In this document: in pieces, positions 25,901-33,546 of the stretch
Layout of the letters: every line of letters starts with the position of its first letter
Numbering within the stretch: position 1 is the stretch's first letter
Origin: Actinomycetes bacterium
GTDB taxonomy: Bacteria; Actinomycetota; Acidimicrobiia; Acidimicrobiales; RAAP-2
Length of the DNA: 64,000 nt
Assembly (NCBI GenBank): GCA_021778895.1
Contig: JAJYBR010000003.1
Coordinates: 62,001-126,000 of the forward strand
Direction of reading: 5' to 3'
Notes under the pieces: generated by a model
The model's input: only the letters and a program-made list of their open reading frames with translations
Told to the model about the DNA's origin: nothing
The model's database searches: none
Program-made: the position numbers and the translations under genes

Positions 25901-26061
25901 GTGGCGCACAGCCGGGGTATGTCGATGCCCGCTTGAATCGCCGCGTGCATGATGGATGTTCCCTCCGGCACCGTGACGGTCTGGTCGTCGATGGTCAGCG
26001 TCACGTCGGGACCACCGGATCGCGCGGGAGTTCCGTAGTCGAGTTCTTGGTAGATCGTCAT
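22999..26061 (-). CDS. fdhA: NAD-dependent formate dehydrogenase alpha subunit with fused FdsD-like C-terminus
   Basis: 1020 residues; oxidises formate at a bis-MGD molybdenum/tungsten centre. Order: [2Fe-2S] domain with Cys52, 63, 66 and 80; His-cluster region HPDDGESDGSPGACEL in which two of three usual cysteines are Gly116 and Asp119; two [4Fe-4S] sets (Cys167/170/173/177 and 210/213/216/220); molybdopterin domain with CGYCGVGC and Cys279; active-site Cys372-His373 in DTCARVCHAPTGY (Cys, not selenocysteine). The last 75 residues (ARMSNQIAANFAFLDND; HIAKFWPSSMRAELI) match the separate FdsD subunit of soluble FDHs. ATGA overlap with fdsB. Confidence 0.93.
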   Translation of the reverse strand: MTIYQELDYGTPARSGGPDVTLTIDDQTVTVPEGTSIMHAAIQAGIDIPRLCATDSLEPFGSCRLCVVEIDGRKGVPSSCTTPCEPGLRVTTHSDRLEHLRRGVAELYLSDHPDDGESDGSPGACELHSVAASLGVTEVRYGSNGANHLALPTDASNPYFRFDPTACILCSRCVRACSEVQGTFALTIAGRGFGSKVVASADEEFMTSECVSCGACVQACPTTALQEKALIEKGSPERTVLTTCGYCGVGCSFKAEMRGDEVVRMVPLKSGKANEGHSCVKGRFAWGYASHRDRQLHPMIRESISDEWRTVSWDEAISYAASRFQAIQKEHGVVSIGGITSSRCTNEEVFVVQKMVRASFRNNNVDTCARVCHAPTGYGLGQAFGTSAGTQDFRSVEQADVIVLIGSNPTDAHPVFASRMKRRLREGARLIVIDPRRINLVRTPHVEAAYHLQLRPGTNVVVLNALAHVVVTEGLVDTDFVAQRCEIEDFERWAAFVAAPENSPEATEESSGVPAELVRAAARLYAQAGNGAIYYGLGVTEHSQGSTMVTCLANLAMATGNLGREGVGVNPLRGQNNVQGSCDMGSFPHEFPGYRHVSGDAVRHQFEQTWGLELSADPGLRIPNMFEGALEGSFKALFVQGEDIAQSDPDTLHVKAALASLELCVVQDLFLNETAKFAHVFLPGTSFLEKDGTFTNAERRMNRVRPAMPPKTGKQEWEVVCDLATAMGYPMHYDDASQIMDEIASTTPSFAGVSFALLDELGSVQWPCNEAAPQGTTTMHVGAFVRGKGRFVETPYVATDERTTRRFPLLLTTGRILAQYNVGAQTRRTENVAWNDEDVLEINPHDAEERGVVDGGWVGLSSRIGETALRARITDRVPTGVVYTTFHFPTNGTNVVTTEHSDWATNCPEYKVTAVEVRARTRGPEPAEEFTTPVIPLDEVAASRRSGSPGLRRDLARMSNQIAANFAFLDNDRAAAAVADHIAKFWPSSMRAELIDAEGNDSLGPLVVAAVERLKSAPTS

Positions 26062-27605
26062 GCCTGCGAGTCCTTTGCATTGTGTAGTGCCTCAGGGAAG
26101 TGTCGAAGAACGCTGCGCACCGGCATCGGCGTCAGACCGCCCATCGCGCACAGCGAGCCGTCCGTCATCAGATCGCACAGATCCTCGAGCAGCGCGATGT
26201 TGGCGGCGCGGTCCTCGCCGGCGACGATCTTGTCGATCACCTCGACTCCGCGGACCGAGCCGATCCGGCACGGCGTGCACTTGCCACACGACTCGACGGC
26301 ACAGAACTCCATGGCGAAGCGTGCCTGGGCTGCCATGTCGACGGTATCGTCGAAGACCACGATGCCGCCGTGGCCGATCATCGCCCCCGCCTCCACGAAC
26401 GCTTCGTAGTCGAGTGGCAGGTCGAACTGCGACGCCGGCAAGTAGGCGCCGAGAGGCCCACCGATTTGGACGGCGTGCACCGGGCGACCGGATCTCGTTC
26501 CTTGGGCGAACGTCTCGAGCATCTCACCGACGGTCAGGCCGAAGGCCGTCTCGACGATCCCGCCGCACGCGACGTTCCCCGCCAGCTGGAACAGCTGCGT
26601 GCCCCGGGAGCGGCCCACGCCAAGTTCACGGTAGAAGGCGGCGCCGCGGGCGAGCACCACCGTGGCGCTGACCAGAGAGAGCACGTTGTTGATAGCGGTC
26701 GGCTGGCCGAACAGGCCCTCGATCGCGGGGAGGGGCGGCTTCGCACGAACCATGCCGCGCCGGCCCTCGATGCTCTCGAGCATGGCCGTCTCCTCGCCGC
26801 AGATGTAGGCGCCGGCCCCGACGCGCACGGTCAGGTCGAATTGCCGCTCGCCACCTAGGACACGCGGACCCAGCCATCCCACCTCGTACGCCCGCGCGAT
26901 CGCGGCGCGCATCGTGACCACGGCATCGGGGTACTCCGAGCGGATGTAGATGAACCCCTCGCGAGCGCCGACCGCGATCCCGGCCAGGAGCATCCCCTCG
27001 ATGAGCATGAACGGATCGCCCTCCATCAGCATCCGGTCGGCGAACGTGCCGCTGTCCCCCTCGTCGGCGTTGCAGACCACGTACTTCGTCGAGCTCGCCG
27101 CATCGAGGACCGTGCGCCACTTCACTCCCGTGGGGAACCCGGCCCCGCCTCGGCCGCGCAGTCCGGACTCGGTCACCTCGTCGCAGATCTCCGCGGGCGA
27201 CATCGTCAGCGCCCGGCGCAGCCCAGCGATTCCACCGTGGGCCTCGTAGTCCTCGGTCGAGAGGGGATCGACGATCCCGACGCGGGCAAAGGTGATACGG
27301 CTCTGGGCCGCGAGCCAGGGCAGCTCGTCGATGAGGCCCTGGCGCAGAGGGTGATCGCCCCCCTCCAGGAAGCCGGCGACGAAGAGATCCGCGACGTCCT
27401 CCGGGGCCACCGGGCCGTACCCGACGCGGCCCGCAGGAGTGGCGACTTCGACCAGCGTCTCGAGCCACAGCATCGCGCGTGAGCCGGTGCGCACGATCTC
27501 GACGTCGACGCCCCTCTCCGCTGCCGCGATCTCGATGGCCTGGGCGACCTCATCGGCGCCTACCGAGCGGGCCGCCGAGTCGCGCGGGACGTAGATCCTC
27601 GTCAT
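26058..27605 (-). CDS. fdsB: NAD-dependent formate dehydrogenase beta subunit (NuoF-like diaphorase)
   Basis: 515 residues. Transfers electrons from the FdhA iron-sulfur chain through FMN to NAD+. N-terminal thioredoxin-like region, then the Rossmann-like FMN/NADH domain with GLRGRGGAGFPTGVKW and NADEGDSGTFADR, GAGAYICGEETAML, and a C-terminal [4Fe-4S] site ESCGKCTPCRIG with the fourth Cys in SLCAMGG. ATG 27605 overlaps the fdsG stop (ATGA), and its own stop overlaps fdhA the same way, so the three subunits are translationally coupled. Confidence 0.94.
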   Translation of the reverse strand: MTRIYVPRDSAARSVGADEVAQAIEIAAAERGVDVEIVRTGSRAMLWLETLVEVATPAGRVGYGPVAPEDVADLFVAGFLEGGDHPLRQGLIDELPWLAAQSRITFARVGIVDPLSTEDYEAHGGIAGLRRALTMSPAEICDEVTESGLRGRGGAGFPTGVKWRTVLDAASSTKYVVCNADEGDSGTFADRMLMEGDPFMLIEGMLLAGIAVGAREGFIYIRSEYPDAVVTMRAAIARAYEVGWLGPRVLGGERQFDLTVRVGAGAYICGEETAMLESIEGRRGMVRAKPPLPAIEGLFGQPTAINNVLSLVSATVVLARGAAFYRELGVGRSRGTQLFQLAGNVACGGIVETAFGLTVGEMLETFAQGTRSGRPVHAVQIGGPLGAYLPASQFDLPLDYEAFVEAGAMIGHGGIVVFDDTVDMAAQARFAMEFCAVESCGKCTPCRIGSVRGVEVIDKIVAGEDRAANIALLEDLCDLMTDGSLCAMGGLTPMPVRSVLRHFPEALHNAKDSQA

Positions 27606-28111
27606 CGCTCGCCGCCCCCGCTCGCGACGGCGTCGCTCACCAGCCGGTCGAAGTCTGCGGGCTCGACGCGGCCCCGCAAGTGGCCGCTCACGGTGACGGA
27701 GGGTCCCAGCGCGCAGTTGCCCAGGCAGAAGACCTCTTCGAGGCTGACCGAGCCATCGGGTGCGGTCGTCCCCAGCTCGAGGCCCAGGGAGCGCGTGGCG
27801 TGCTCGACGAGTCCACGCCCACCGACGGCTTGACAGGCCTCGCCGCGGCACACCTGGATGCGGACCCGGCCCGGCGGCGTCCGGCGGAAGTCTGCGTAGA
27901 ACGTGACGACGCCGTACACGTCGGCGCGAGAGATGTTGAGCTCCTGGGCGACGAGCTCAATCGCCTCCGGGTCGATGTAGCCGAAGGCCTCGTGCAGGGC
28001 ATGCAGGACGGGCAGGAGCGGTCCGGGCTCCGCGGCGTGATCCCGGACCAGTTCCGTCGCCACTTCCTTCGACCACGGCGTCATCGCCGTCGGCATTTCG
28101 TGCAGCGTCAT
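27602..28111 (-). CDS. fdsG: NAD-dependent formate dehydrogenase gamma subunit (NuoE-like)
   Basis: 169 residues; thioredoxin-fold [2Fe-2S] subunit. LPVLHALHEAFGYIDPEAI and VYGVVTFYADFRRTPPGR are conserved NuoE features; cluster ligands are in CRGEAC and CLGNC (C-X4-C ... C-X3-C). ATG 28111 has AAAGGAG seven bases upstream. Co-transcribed with fdsB and fdhA. Confidence 0.93.
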   Translation of the reverse strand: MTLHEMPTAMTPWSKEVATELVRDHAAEPGPLLPVLHALHEAFGYIDPEAIELVAQELNISRADVYGVVTFYADFRRTPPGRVRIQVCRGEACQAVGGRGLVEHATRSLGLELGTTAPDGSVSLEEVFCLGNCALGPSVTVSGHLRGRVEPADFDRLVSDAVASGGGER

Positions 28112-28114
28112 CGC

Positions 28115-28336
28115 CTACTCCTTTGGATCCAACTCGAGGAAGGTCACGTCGCGGGGCGCGGCCCGAAGGCTCGCCGACCGGCGGACCGGCGCGCGGAACG
28201 TGCGGGGACGAGACGGTCCCGCGACGGCGCGGTGCGCGCTCGTGCTCTGGCGGCGCGGTGCCGGGGCCTCGGCACGCGGCCAGCAGCCGATCCGCGTGGC
28301 TACGGGCGTCACTGGCGCAGACGCCACGGCCGGCAT
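28115..28336 (-). CDS. Doubtful small ORF between fdhD and fdsG
   Basis: 73 codons filling almost exactly the 228-bp space between fdhD (ends 28340) and fdsG (starts 28111). Arg/Ala/Pro-rich with no recognisable motif and no ribosome site, although its end (VTFLELDPKE) looks more protein-like. It may be real in context, or the gap may be spacer in the operon mRNA. Confidence 0.25.
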   Translation of the reverse strand: MPAVASAPVTPVATRIGCWPRAEAPAPRRQSTSAHRAVAGPSRPRTFRAPVRRSASLRAAPRDVTFLELDPKE

Positions 28337-28339
28337 CGC

Positions 28340-29173
28340 CTAGACCGCCCGAACTCGCTCGCCACCGGCGTACACGACCATCGACGGAGCGCGCAAGAAG
28401 CCGACGAGGGTCATGCCCGACTCCTCGGCGAGGTCGACCGCGAGCGACGACGGGGCCGATACCGCACACAGGACCGGGATCCCGGCCATGAGGGCCTTTT
28501 GCACCAGCTCGAACGAAGCACGGCCCGAAACCAGGAGGATGGTGCCGCTGAGGGGGAGACCGCGTTCCTGCAGGGCCCAGCCAATCACCTTGTCGACAGC
28601 GTTGTGGCGTCCCACGTCCTCTCGCACGACGAGGAGCTCACCTGTCGCGGCATCGAAGAGCGCGGCGGCGTGAAGGCCGCCCGTCACCTCGAACACCTCT
28701 TGAGCGCTGCGCAGTCGCCCGGGCAACGATGCGAGGAAGTCGGCACCGACGCTGAGCGGGTCATCCCGCACCGCGAACGCGGAGTGCGTTCGCACGGCGT
28801 CGATCGATGACTTCCCGCAGATTCCACACGAGCTCGTCGTGAAGAAGGCTCGCGTCACCTTGTGATCGGGAGGGGTCACGTCCTCACGCAGCGTCACGTT
28901 CACCACGTTGTCCGGCCGCAGGTGGATTCCCCTGGGGTGGCGGGAACCCGGCGCGACGCACTGATCAATGTTCGTGATGACGCCCTCGCTCACGAGGAAT
29001 CCGAGAACCAGGTCGAGGTCGGCACCCGGCGTACGCATGGTCACCGCGAGGGATTGACCGTTCACCCGCATCTCCAGGGGCTCCTCTCCCGAGAGGGTGT
29101 CCCGCACGGGCTGGGGTGCCTCCCCGACGGTGATTCGCACGACGGGTCGTTCCATGACTTCGTGGTCACTCAC
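28340..29173 (-). CDS. fdhD: Formate dehydrogenase accessory sulfurtransferase FdhD
   Basis: 277 residues. Transfers sulfur from a cysteine desulfurase to the Mo-bisMGD cofactor before its insertion into FdhA. Sulfur-carrying cysteines in TTSSCGICGKSS, PADL-type segment TPGADLDLVLGFLVSEGV, and the cofactor-binding VREDVGRHNAVDKVIGWAL. GTG 29173 is preceded by GGAGGGGG at 5 nt. First gene of the fdhD-fdsG-fdsB-fdhA operon, ending the molybdenum island. Confidence 0.94.
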   Translation of the reverse strand: MSDHEVMERPVVRITVGEAPQPVRDTLSGEEPLEMRVNGQSLAVTMRTPGADLDLVLGFLVSEGVITNIDQCVAPGSRHPRGIHLRPDNVVNVTLREDVTPPDHKVTRAFFTTSSCGICGKSSIDAVRTHSAFAVRDDPLSVGADFLASLPGRLRSAQEVFEVTGGLHAAALFDAATGELLVVREDVGRHNAVDKVIGWALQERGLPLSGTILLVSGRASFELVQKALMAGIPVLCAVSAPSSLAVDLAEESGMTLVGFLRAPSMVVYAGGERVRAV

Positions 29174-29480
29174 ACGAACCCCCTCCGCTCTCAGCAGTCT
29201 CGACCAACTGCCTTCGCGTCTGTGGACCAGCCCGCCAGTGGCGCGGCGCTTGACGGAAGCCTAACGGTCACCGGGCGAAGTATTCGGGCAGCCCAGCACC
29301 AGGTCACGACGCACCAGGGCGGTACTCCCCCAGCAGCGATCAGGAACCCTGGTGGGCCCCCGTCGGCGTTGGGCTCTCCCCGTCGCCGAAGGAGCCCAAG
29401 CGGGAATGCGAAGCGTCGCCCCCGGAACGGGCCGCTCGAGGGGCGCGAATACGCTGAGTTGACCGCGAGAAGGAGAGACC
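29174..29480. other. Intergenic region between divergent fdhD and SnoaL-like genes
   Basis: 307 bp with no gene. Contains the fdhD ribosome site (minus strand) and, on the plus strand, a TACGCT box (29450-29455) followed by AAGGAG ahead of ATG 29481. No obvious fdhD -10 box or FDH regulator site was recognised. Confidence 0.5.
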
Positions 29481-29840
29481 ATGAGCTACCCACCTGCACT
29501 GGTCCCCGAGGACGTCACTCGCCTGGTCGCCGAGCGTTTCAACGCCGGCGACGCCGCCGGGGCGGCCGCGCTCTACCAGGAGGGCGCCGTGTTGGCCTAC
29601 CCGTTGGACCGACCCGTAGTCGGACGAGCCGCCATTCAGGTCGTCTACCAGCACATGGTCGACGCCGGTGTGAAGTTCACGATGGAGTCGCCGCTGACGA
29701 GCGTCCTCTTCGAGGACCTCGCGCTCACCTCGACGCTCTCCGCCGACGGGGTTGGCGTGCGGGTGCAGGTTCTGCGCCGCCAGGGCGATGGATCATGGCT
29801 GCGGATCATCGACCGTCCCGAGGTGCCGCCAAACCGTTAG
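29481..29840 (+). CDS. SnoaL-like / NTF2-fold protein
   Basis: 119 residues with the cone-shaped NTF2/SnoaL arrangement: an initial helix (VTRLVAERFNAGDAAGAAALY), EGAVLAYPLDRPVVGRAAIQ, and C-terminal strands ending in RQGDGSWLRIIDRPEVP. These are typical of DUF4440-like small proteins of diverse function. AAGGAG precedes ATG 29481 with good spacing. Monocistronic: a promoter box lies at 29450 and a strong terminator at 29915. Enzymatic role unknown. Confidence 0.78.
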   Translation: MSYPPALVPEDVTRLVAERFNAGDAAGAAALYQEGAVLAYPLDRPVVGRAAIQVVYQHMVDAGVKFTMESPLTSVLFEDLALTSTLSADGVGVRVQVLRRQGDGSWLRIIDRPEVPPNR

Positions 29841-29914
29841 AGGTGCTGACAACTGTGAGGCAGTGGACACTCCAGCGTCGGCGAGACGGCACGGGGCCGG
29901 CGCCTCGGATCGTC

Positions 29915-29959
29915 GGGCCGTGGGCAGATCGCGATTGCGTCGCGATCTGCCCACGGCCC
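29915..29959. terminator. Perfect 20-bp hairpin, bidirectional terminator
   Basis: GGGCCGTGGGCAGATCGCGA (29915-29934), loop TTGCG, then its exact complement (29940-29959). It lies between the convergent SnoaL-like and satP-like genes. No T-run follows; the long perfect stem is stronger than needed for termination and resembles a palindromic repeat element. Confidence 0.75.
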
Positions 29960-30014
29960 TCCATCAGGAGTGATGCAGTTCCGGTCACTCGCCGGGAAAT
30001 GCCGTGTGCCCTGT

Positions 30015-30629
30015 TCAGGTGAGCCAGTGATACCCGATCGTGAAGTCGAGTGTTACGGCAAACATCATGTAGAGAAGCCACAAGCCCGTGCCGAGACGGA
30101 AGAAGCCGAGGACCCGCTCGCTGACCGCGCCCAGCTGGGGCAGATCCGGCTTGAGACTCACCAGGATGTCCGTGACATAGACGCAGATCAGCCCGATGAA
30201 GATTCCGCCCACCGCCGGATCGTGCGCTCCGAAGAAGACTGTGGTGCCCAGAATCGAGATGAGCAAGAAGCCGATGGCCATGCCCAGGTTGATGCGAGAG
30301 TCACTCTTTCCTCGAATGCGGATCCAGCCCATCGCGAACCAGTGCACACCATAGGCAGTGAACGCCAGCGCGGCCATGTACAGCGGAGGTGCGGTGAAAG
30401 TCCCGAATAGAGTCAGCCCAGCGAACAGATAGATGCCCGTCACGAACTGGAAGAAGCCGGGCAACCAGACGCCCCAAATACCCGTTGCGACGTCGTTGTC
30501 CGCATTGCGCTTCGGATACCCGAATAACTCTTGAATGCCATAAATCAGATAGCCCGTACCCAACCCCATGAACCCGAGAGCCAATGGTGGAAAGGCAGAA
30601 ATCGGCAGGCTGATCGTTGTCCCTAACAC
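30015..30629 (-). CDS. satP: Acetate/succinate permease-like protein (GPR1/FUN34/YaaH family)
   Basis: About 204 residues with six predicted helices. The first helix SAFPPLALGFMGLGTGYLIYG resembles the NPAPLGL-type signature of the AceTr family; IWGVWLPGFFQFVTGIYLFAG and later helices fit. GTG 30629 is preferred because GAGGGGG lies 5 nt upstream; an in-frame ATG at 30683 would add 18 residues without a ribosome site. Expected role: uptake of acetate, which would feed the ethylmalonyl-CoA genes at 3.6-9.7 kb. Codon use is slightly less GC-rich than in neighbours. Confidence 0.75.
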   Translation of the reverse strand: MLGTTISLPISAFPPLALGFMGLGTGYLIYGIQELFGYPKRNADNDVATGIWGVWLPGFFQFVTGIYLFAGLTLFGTFTAPPLYMAALAFTAYGVHWFAMGWIRIRGKSDSRINLGMAIGFLLISILGTTVFFGAHDPAVGGIFIGLICVYVTDILVSLKPDLPQLGAVSERVLGFFRLGTGLWLLYMMFAVTLDFTIGYHWLT

Positions 30630-30683
30630 GAATACCCCCTCATTGTCCCGTGTGAGATCAACTGACTGCCTCGGAATGACCAT

Positions 30684-31346
30684 CTCGAGGGAGCGGCCAC
30701 GACACGGGGAGGTCGCATTGCGTGCTGGCTCCCAGATCTTGTGGCCAGACGCATCCTCCGCTCAGACGGAAAACCCCAGGACTGTCATCTCGCAAGCCAG
30801 ATGGACTCTGGCACCGCTGAACTTACGACGGGCGCTACACGCTCCGGGTCAAAAGCGCGCTTAACTTTGTTCAGTAGCTGGTGATGTCGCAACGGCGACG
30901 ATCGTGGGAGAACAACGCCCAATCTGCTTTAGCCGTCCGACGTCACAGCGCGCGATTCGCTCTCGCAGAGCGTCTCGGGGGCCGCATCGCTCGACCGGAC
31001 AGGGGCCGGACTCCTCGTCGCGAAGCCTCCGTCGGCGTCGATCTCCCGACGAGTTGGTGGCGCGCCACCCCTACTCTCCGTCAGACGCTGCTCTCGCCAT
31101 CTGCCGCCACGACGCCCAGGGGGAGAGTATCCCCGTACGTCGAACGACGATCGACGGGCCCGGACTGCGGGCCGCCGAGTACGCGTGGGCCGATTGTCGA
31201 TCTCATCGAGCCAGACCGGTTCGCGCTTGAGTCGCTGCCACACGGCGTTGTCGCGGGGGACGCGTGGCGGGTCATCGTGACGGCCAGGTTCCGGGGACCC
31301 CTAGGCGCGGTCCCAGAAACGGTCGTACAAACTGGAGAAACGCATC
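30684..31346. other. Non-coding or decayed region upstream of satP
   Basis: About 660 bp with several short mutually overlapping open frames, none with motifs, ribosome sites or convincing composition. Local AT-rich patches occur near 30770 and 30850-30875. It adjoins two pseudogenes and probably contains decayed sequence. No transposase or tRNA remnant could be identified. Confidence 0.5.
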
Positions 31347-31354
31347 TCAGTTTG
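31328..31354 (-). terminator. Hairpin at the end of the acyl-CoA-synthetase fragment
   Basis: CAAACTG-G-AGA (31328-31338) can pair with TCT-CAGTTTG (31345-31354), ten base pairs with one bulged G and a six-base loop. It overlaps the stop region of the truncated gene. No clear T-tract; tentative. Confidence 0.3.
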
Positions 31355-31655
31355 CGGAAACGAACCGATGCGTCAATCTACCCAGTCGTCGCCAAACCCA
31401 CGCATAATACGGATGCACCGGCACCACCGTGCGCCCCGCGATGTGGGCGGCGAAGTACGCGACGACGAAGGCGTCGGAATTGGGGAGCAGAGGAGCGACG
31501 TTGGCGCCAGAGGGATCGGCCTGCGTGATACGCGCAACAAGGCGATGCGAATTGGCGGCGAGGTCGCGATAGCTCAGCGATCGATCCCCGTCGAGGACCG
31601 CGGGTCGATCACTGTCGGCCTGAGCGATCAGGAGGCCGGCAATGGTCCGAGGCAT
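31347..31655 (-). pseudogene. 5' fragment of an AMP-binding acyl-CoA synthetase/ligase gene
   Basis: ATG 31655 begins one base after the NUDIX stop. The 102-codon frame starts like an adenylate-forming enzyme: MPRTIAGLLIAQADSDRP, VLDGDRSLSYRDLAANSHRL, PLLPNSDAFVVAYFAAHIAG and TVVPVHPYYAW. After that it diverges and stops, whereas intact enzymes continue for about 400 residues with the AMP-binding STGTTGxPKG and Y-x-T-E motifs, none of which is found downstream. Clearly a truncated remnant, originally the second gene of an operon with the NUDIX gene. Confidence 0.75.
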
Positions 31656-31656
31656 C

Positions 31657-32297
31657 TCAGCCCTCAGAGCTCGGCGAACCGTCGCCTTTCCAGAGCTCCA
31701 GGACGTCGGCGTCGCGGGTTGCCCACGATGGAGCGGATGGTGCACTTCGGTTGGCTGCGGCAGCGGTACCAGGCGCGACCCATGTAACGACGAGACCGTA
31801 CTCGACTTCGTAGGGATCGAGTTGCCGTTCGAGACCTCGGTCCTCCACCTCACACTCGACTTGGGGTATCCATCTGAGCGGAGTAGACGCACTCCGGCCA
31901 CTAGATGTTGGGCCGGCTGTGCTGCGCAAACGTCACCGGTGGTAGCTACTCCGCCGAAGTGGATAGCCCAACACTCGACGTAGGAAGAAGTCATCACGAA
32001 CACACCATCGTGGTCTCGCGTGTCACGACGTCGTTCAATAACCTCTGCGACGGTTGCGCCGATTCGCACGAGAGTCAGACCCGTCTCCTCAGCCAGTTCG
32101 CGCGCCAGCGTCTCGGCCGCGGTCTCACCCGGCTCAACACCGCCGCCGGGGCACTTGTAGACCTGGAGTGCTGGGGCGTAGAGCATCAGTACGTCGGGAC
32201 CCCGACGCACGAGGGCTTTAACGGCGGTGCGTCGTGAGGTAACCACTGCGCCAGTGGGTGCGTCACCCAGAAGAAGACGGTACGGCACTCGAGTCAT
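31657..32297 (-). pseudogene. NUDIX hydrolase gene interrupted by a MITE-like insertion
   Basis: From ATG 32297 the frame shows a complete NUDIX box, GGVEPGETAAETLARELAEE-TGL, followed by DHDGVFVMTSSYVEC. After VEC the frame enters the inserted element and drifts. The rest of the protein (EVEDRGLERQLDPYEVEYG, LVVTWVAPG, ending LELWKGDG) lies in another frame up to TGA 31657. Removing the 111-bp element and one 8-bp repeat joins TSSYVEC directly to EVEDRGL in one continuous frame of about 174 codons. The box itself is intact, so a truncated product might still be made, but the C-terminal third is lost. Confidence 0.85.
31861..31971. mobile_element. 111-bp MITE-like element with 26-bp terminal inverted repeats
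   Basis: Left end TTGGGGTATCC... (31861-31886) and the reverse complement of the right end TTGGGCTATCC... (31971-31946) match at 21 of 26 positions, including a shared GCGGAGTAG inner block. The flanks are an 8-bp direct repeat CACTCGAC (31853-31860 and 31972-31979), the target-site duplication. It encodes no protein, so it would move only with a transposase in trans. The family is not identified; 8-bp duplications occur in several IS families (for example ISL3, IS256, IS66). Confidence 0.85.
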
Positions 32298-32383
32298 GGT
32301 CTCACCGTGCGCACTCTTGGCTGGTAGCGCACTCGTCGACGAAGTCGCGGGCCTTGCCGGTACGAGGATCAGGGGTAAAGTCG

Positions 32384-33526
32384 CTAACTCAGGAGGTGCT
32401 TAGCGACCACGATGCGCTGGATCTGGTTGGTGCCCTCGTAGATCTGGGTGATCTTGGCATCGCGCATGAATCGCTCGACCGGGAAGTCCTTGGTGTAGCC
32501 GTAGCCGCCCAGGAGCTGGACCGCGTCGGTCGTGACGCTCATGGCCGTGTCCGAGGCGAAGGACTTCGCCGCCGCCGTGAGGTAGCTCAGTCGGTGGTCG
32601 GGATCACCCGCGTCGATCGTCGCGCACGCCTCGTACACGAGGGCCCGCGCTGCCTCGGTGCGGATGGCCATGTCGGCCACCATGAACCGCAGCCCCTGCA
32701 GGTCGCTCAAGCGCCCCCCGAAGGCTTTGCGCTGGGTCAGGTACTGCGCCGCGTAGTCGATCGCCGCCTGCGCGATGCCCACCGCCTGCGCGCCAATCGT
32801 GGGTCGCGAGCGGTCGAGGGTGTGCATGGCAATCTTGAAGCCCTCACCCTCCTCGCCGATGCGGTGCGACAGGGGCACGCGCACGTCGTGGAGCACCACC
32901 TCTCCCGTCGGCGATGCCCGCAGGCCCATCTTGTCCTCGTGTTTGGGGAACTCGAGGCCCCACGACTTCTCCACCAAGAAGCAGGTGATCCCGCGTCCGC
33001 CGGCGGCCGGGTCGGTGGAGGCGAACACGGTATAGGTGTCCGACACGCCGGCATTGGTGATCCAGTACTTCGAGCCGTTGAGGACGTAGGAGTCGCCATC
33101 GCGGACCGCGCGCGTGCGCAGGGATGCGACGTCGGAGCCGGCATCGGCCTCCGAGAGGCAGTAGCTGGCCTGGATCTCCCCGCTGGCGATACGCGGCAGG
33201 TAGGCGTGCTTGATCTCCTCGGAGGCGAAGTTCATGATCGGCAGCATGCCCAGCTTGGAGATGAGCATCGTCACCGACGTCGAGGCGCAGCCGCGGGCCA
33301 CCTCCTCGGCCATGATCGCCTGGGTCACCATGTCCGCGCCCGCCCCGCCGTAGGCCTCGGCGACGGCCAGGGCCGGCAGGCCCATCTCCACGCAGGCATC
33401 GAAGCTGTCCTGGGGGAACTCCTGCTCGCGGTCGTAGCGCGCGGCGTTGGGAGCCACTCGCTGGTCCACGAAGGTCCGCAGGACATCACGAAACGCCCGA
33501 TGCTCATCGGTCAGTACGAACGACAT
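32384..33526 (-). CDS. Acyl-CoA dehydrogenase
   Basis: 380 residues, standard length. Reading from the N-terminus: [51 protein letters not shown] (flavin-binding middle domain), [42 protein letters not shown], and [10 protein letters not shown] with the catalytic Glu. This is the short/medium-chain type (butyryl- or branched-chain-acyl-CoA-like) passing electrons to ETF. GAAGGAAGAG lies just before ATG 33526. Substrate cannot be assigned; the nearby BCAA genes make isovaleryl- or isobutyryl-CoA possible. Confidence 0.92.
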   Translation of the reverse strand: MSFVLTDEHRAFRDVLRTFVDQRVAPNAARYDREQEFPQDSFDACVEMGLPALAVAEAYGGAGADMVTQAIMAEEVARGCASTSVTMLISKLGMLPIMNFASEEIKHAYLPRIASGEIQASYCLSEADAGSDVASLRTRAVRDGDSYVLNGSKYWITNAGVSDTYTVFASTDPAAGGRGITCFLVEKSWGLEFPKHEDKMGLRASPTGEVVLHDVRVPLSHRIGEEGEGFKIAMHTLDRSRPTIGAQAVGIAQAAIDYAAQYLTQRKAFGGRLSDLQGLRFMVADMAIRTEAARALVYEACATIDAGDPDHRLSYLTAAAKSFASDTAMSVTTDAVQLLGGYGYTKDFPVERFMRDAKITQIYEGTNQIQRIVVAKHLLS

Positions 33527-33546
33527 TGCTCTTCCTTCACTGAGAT

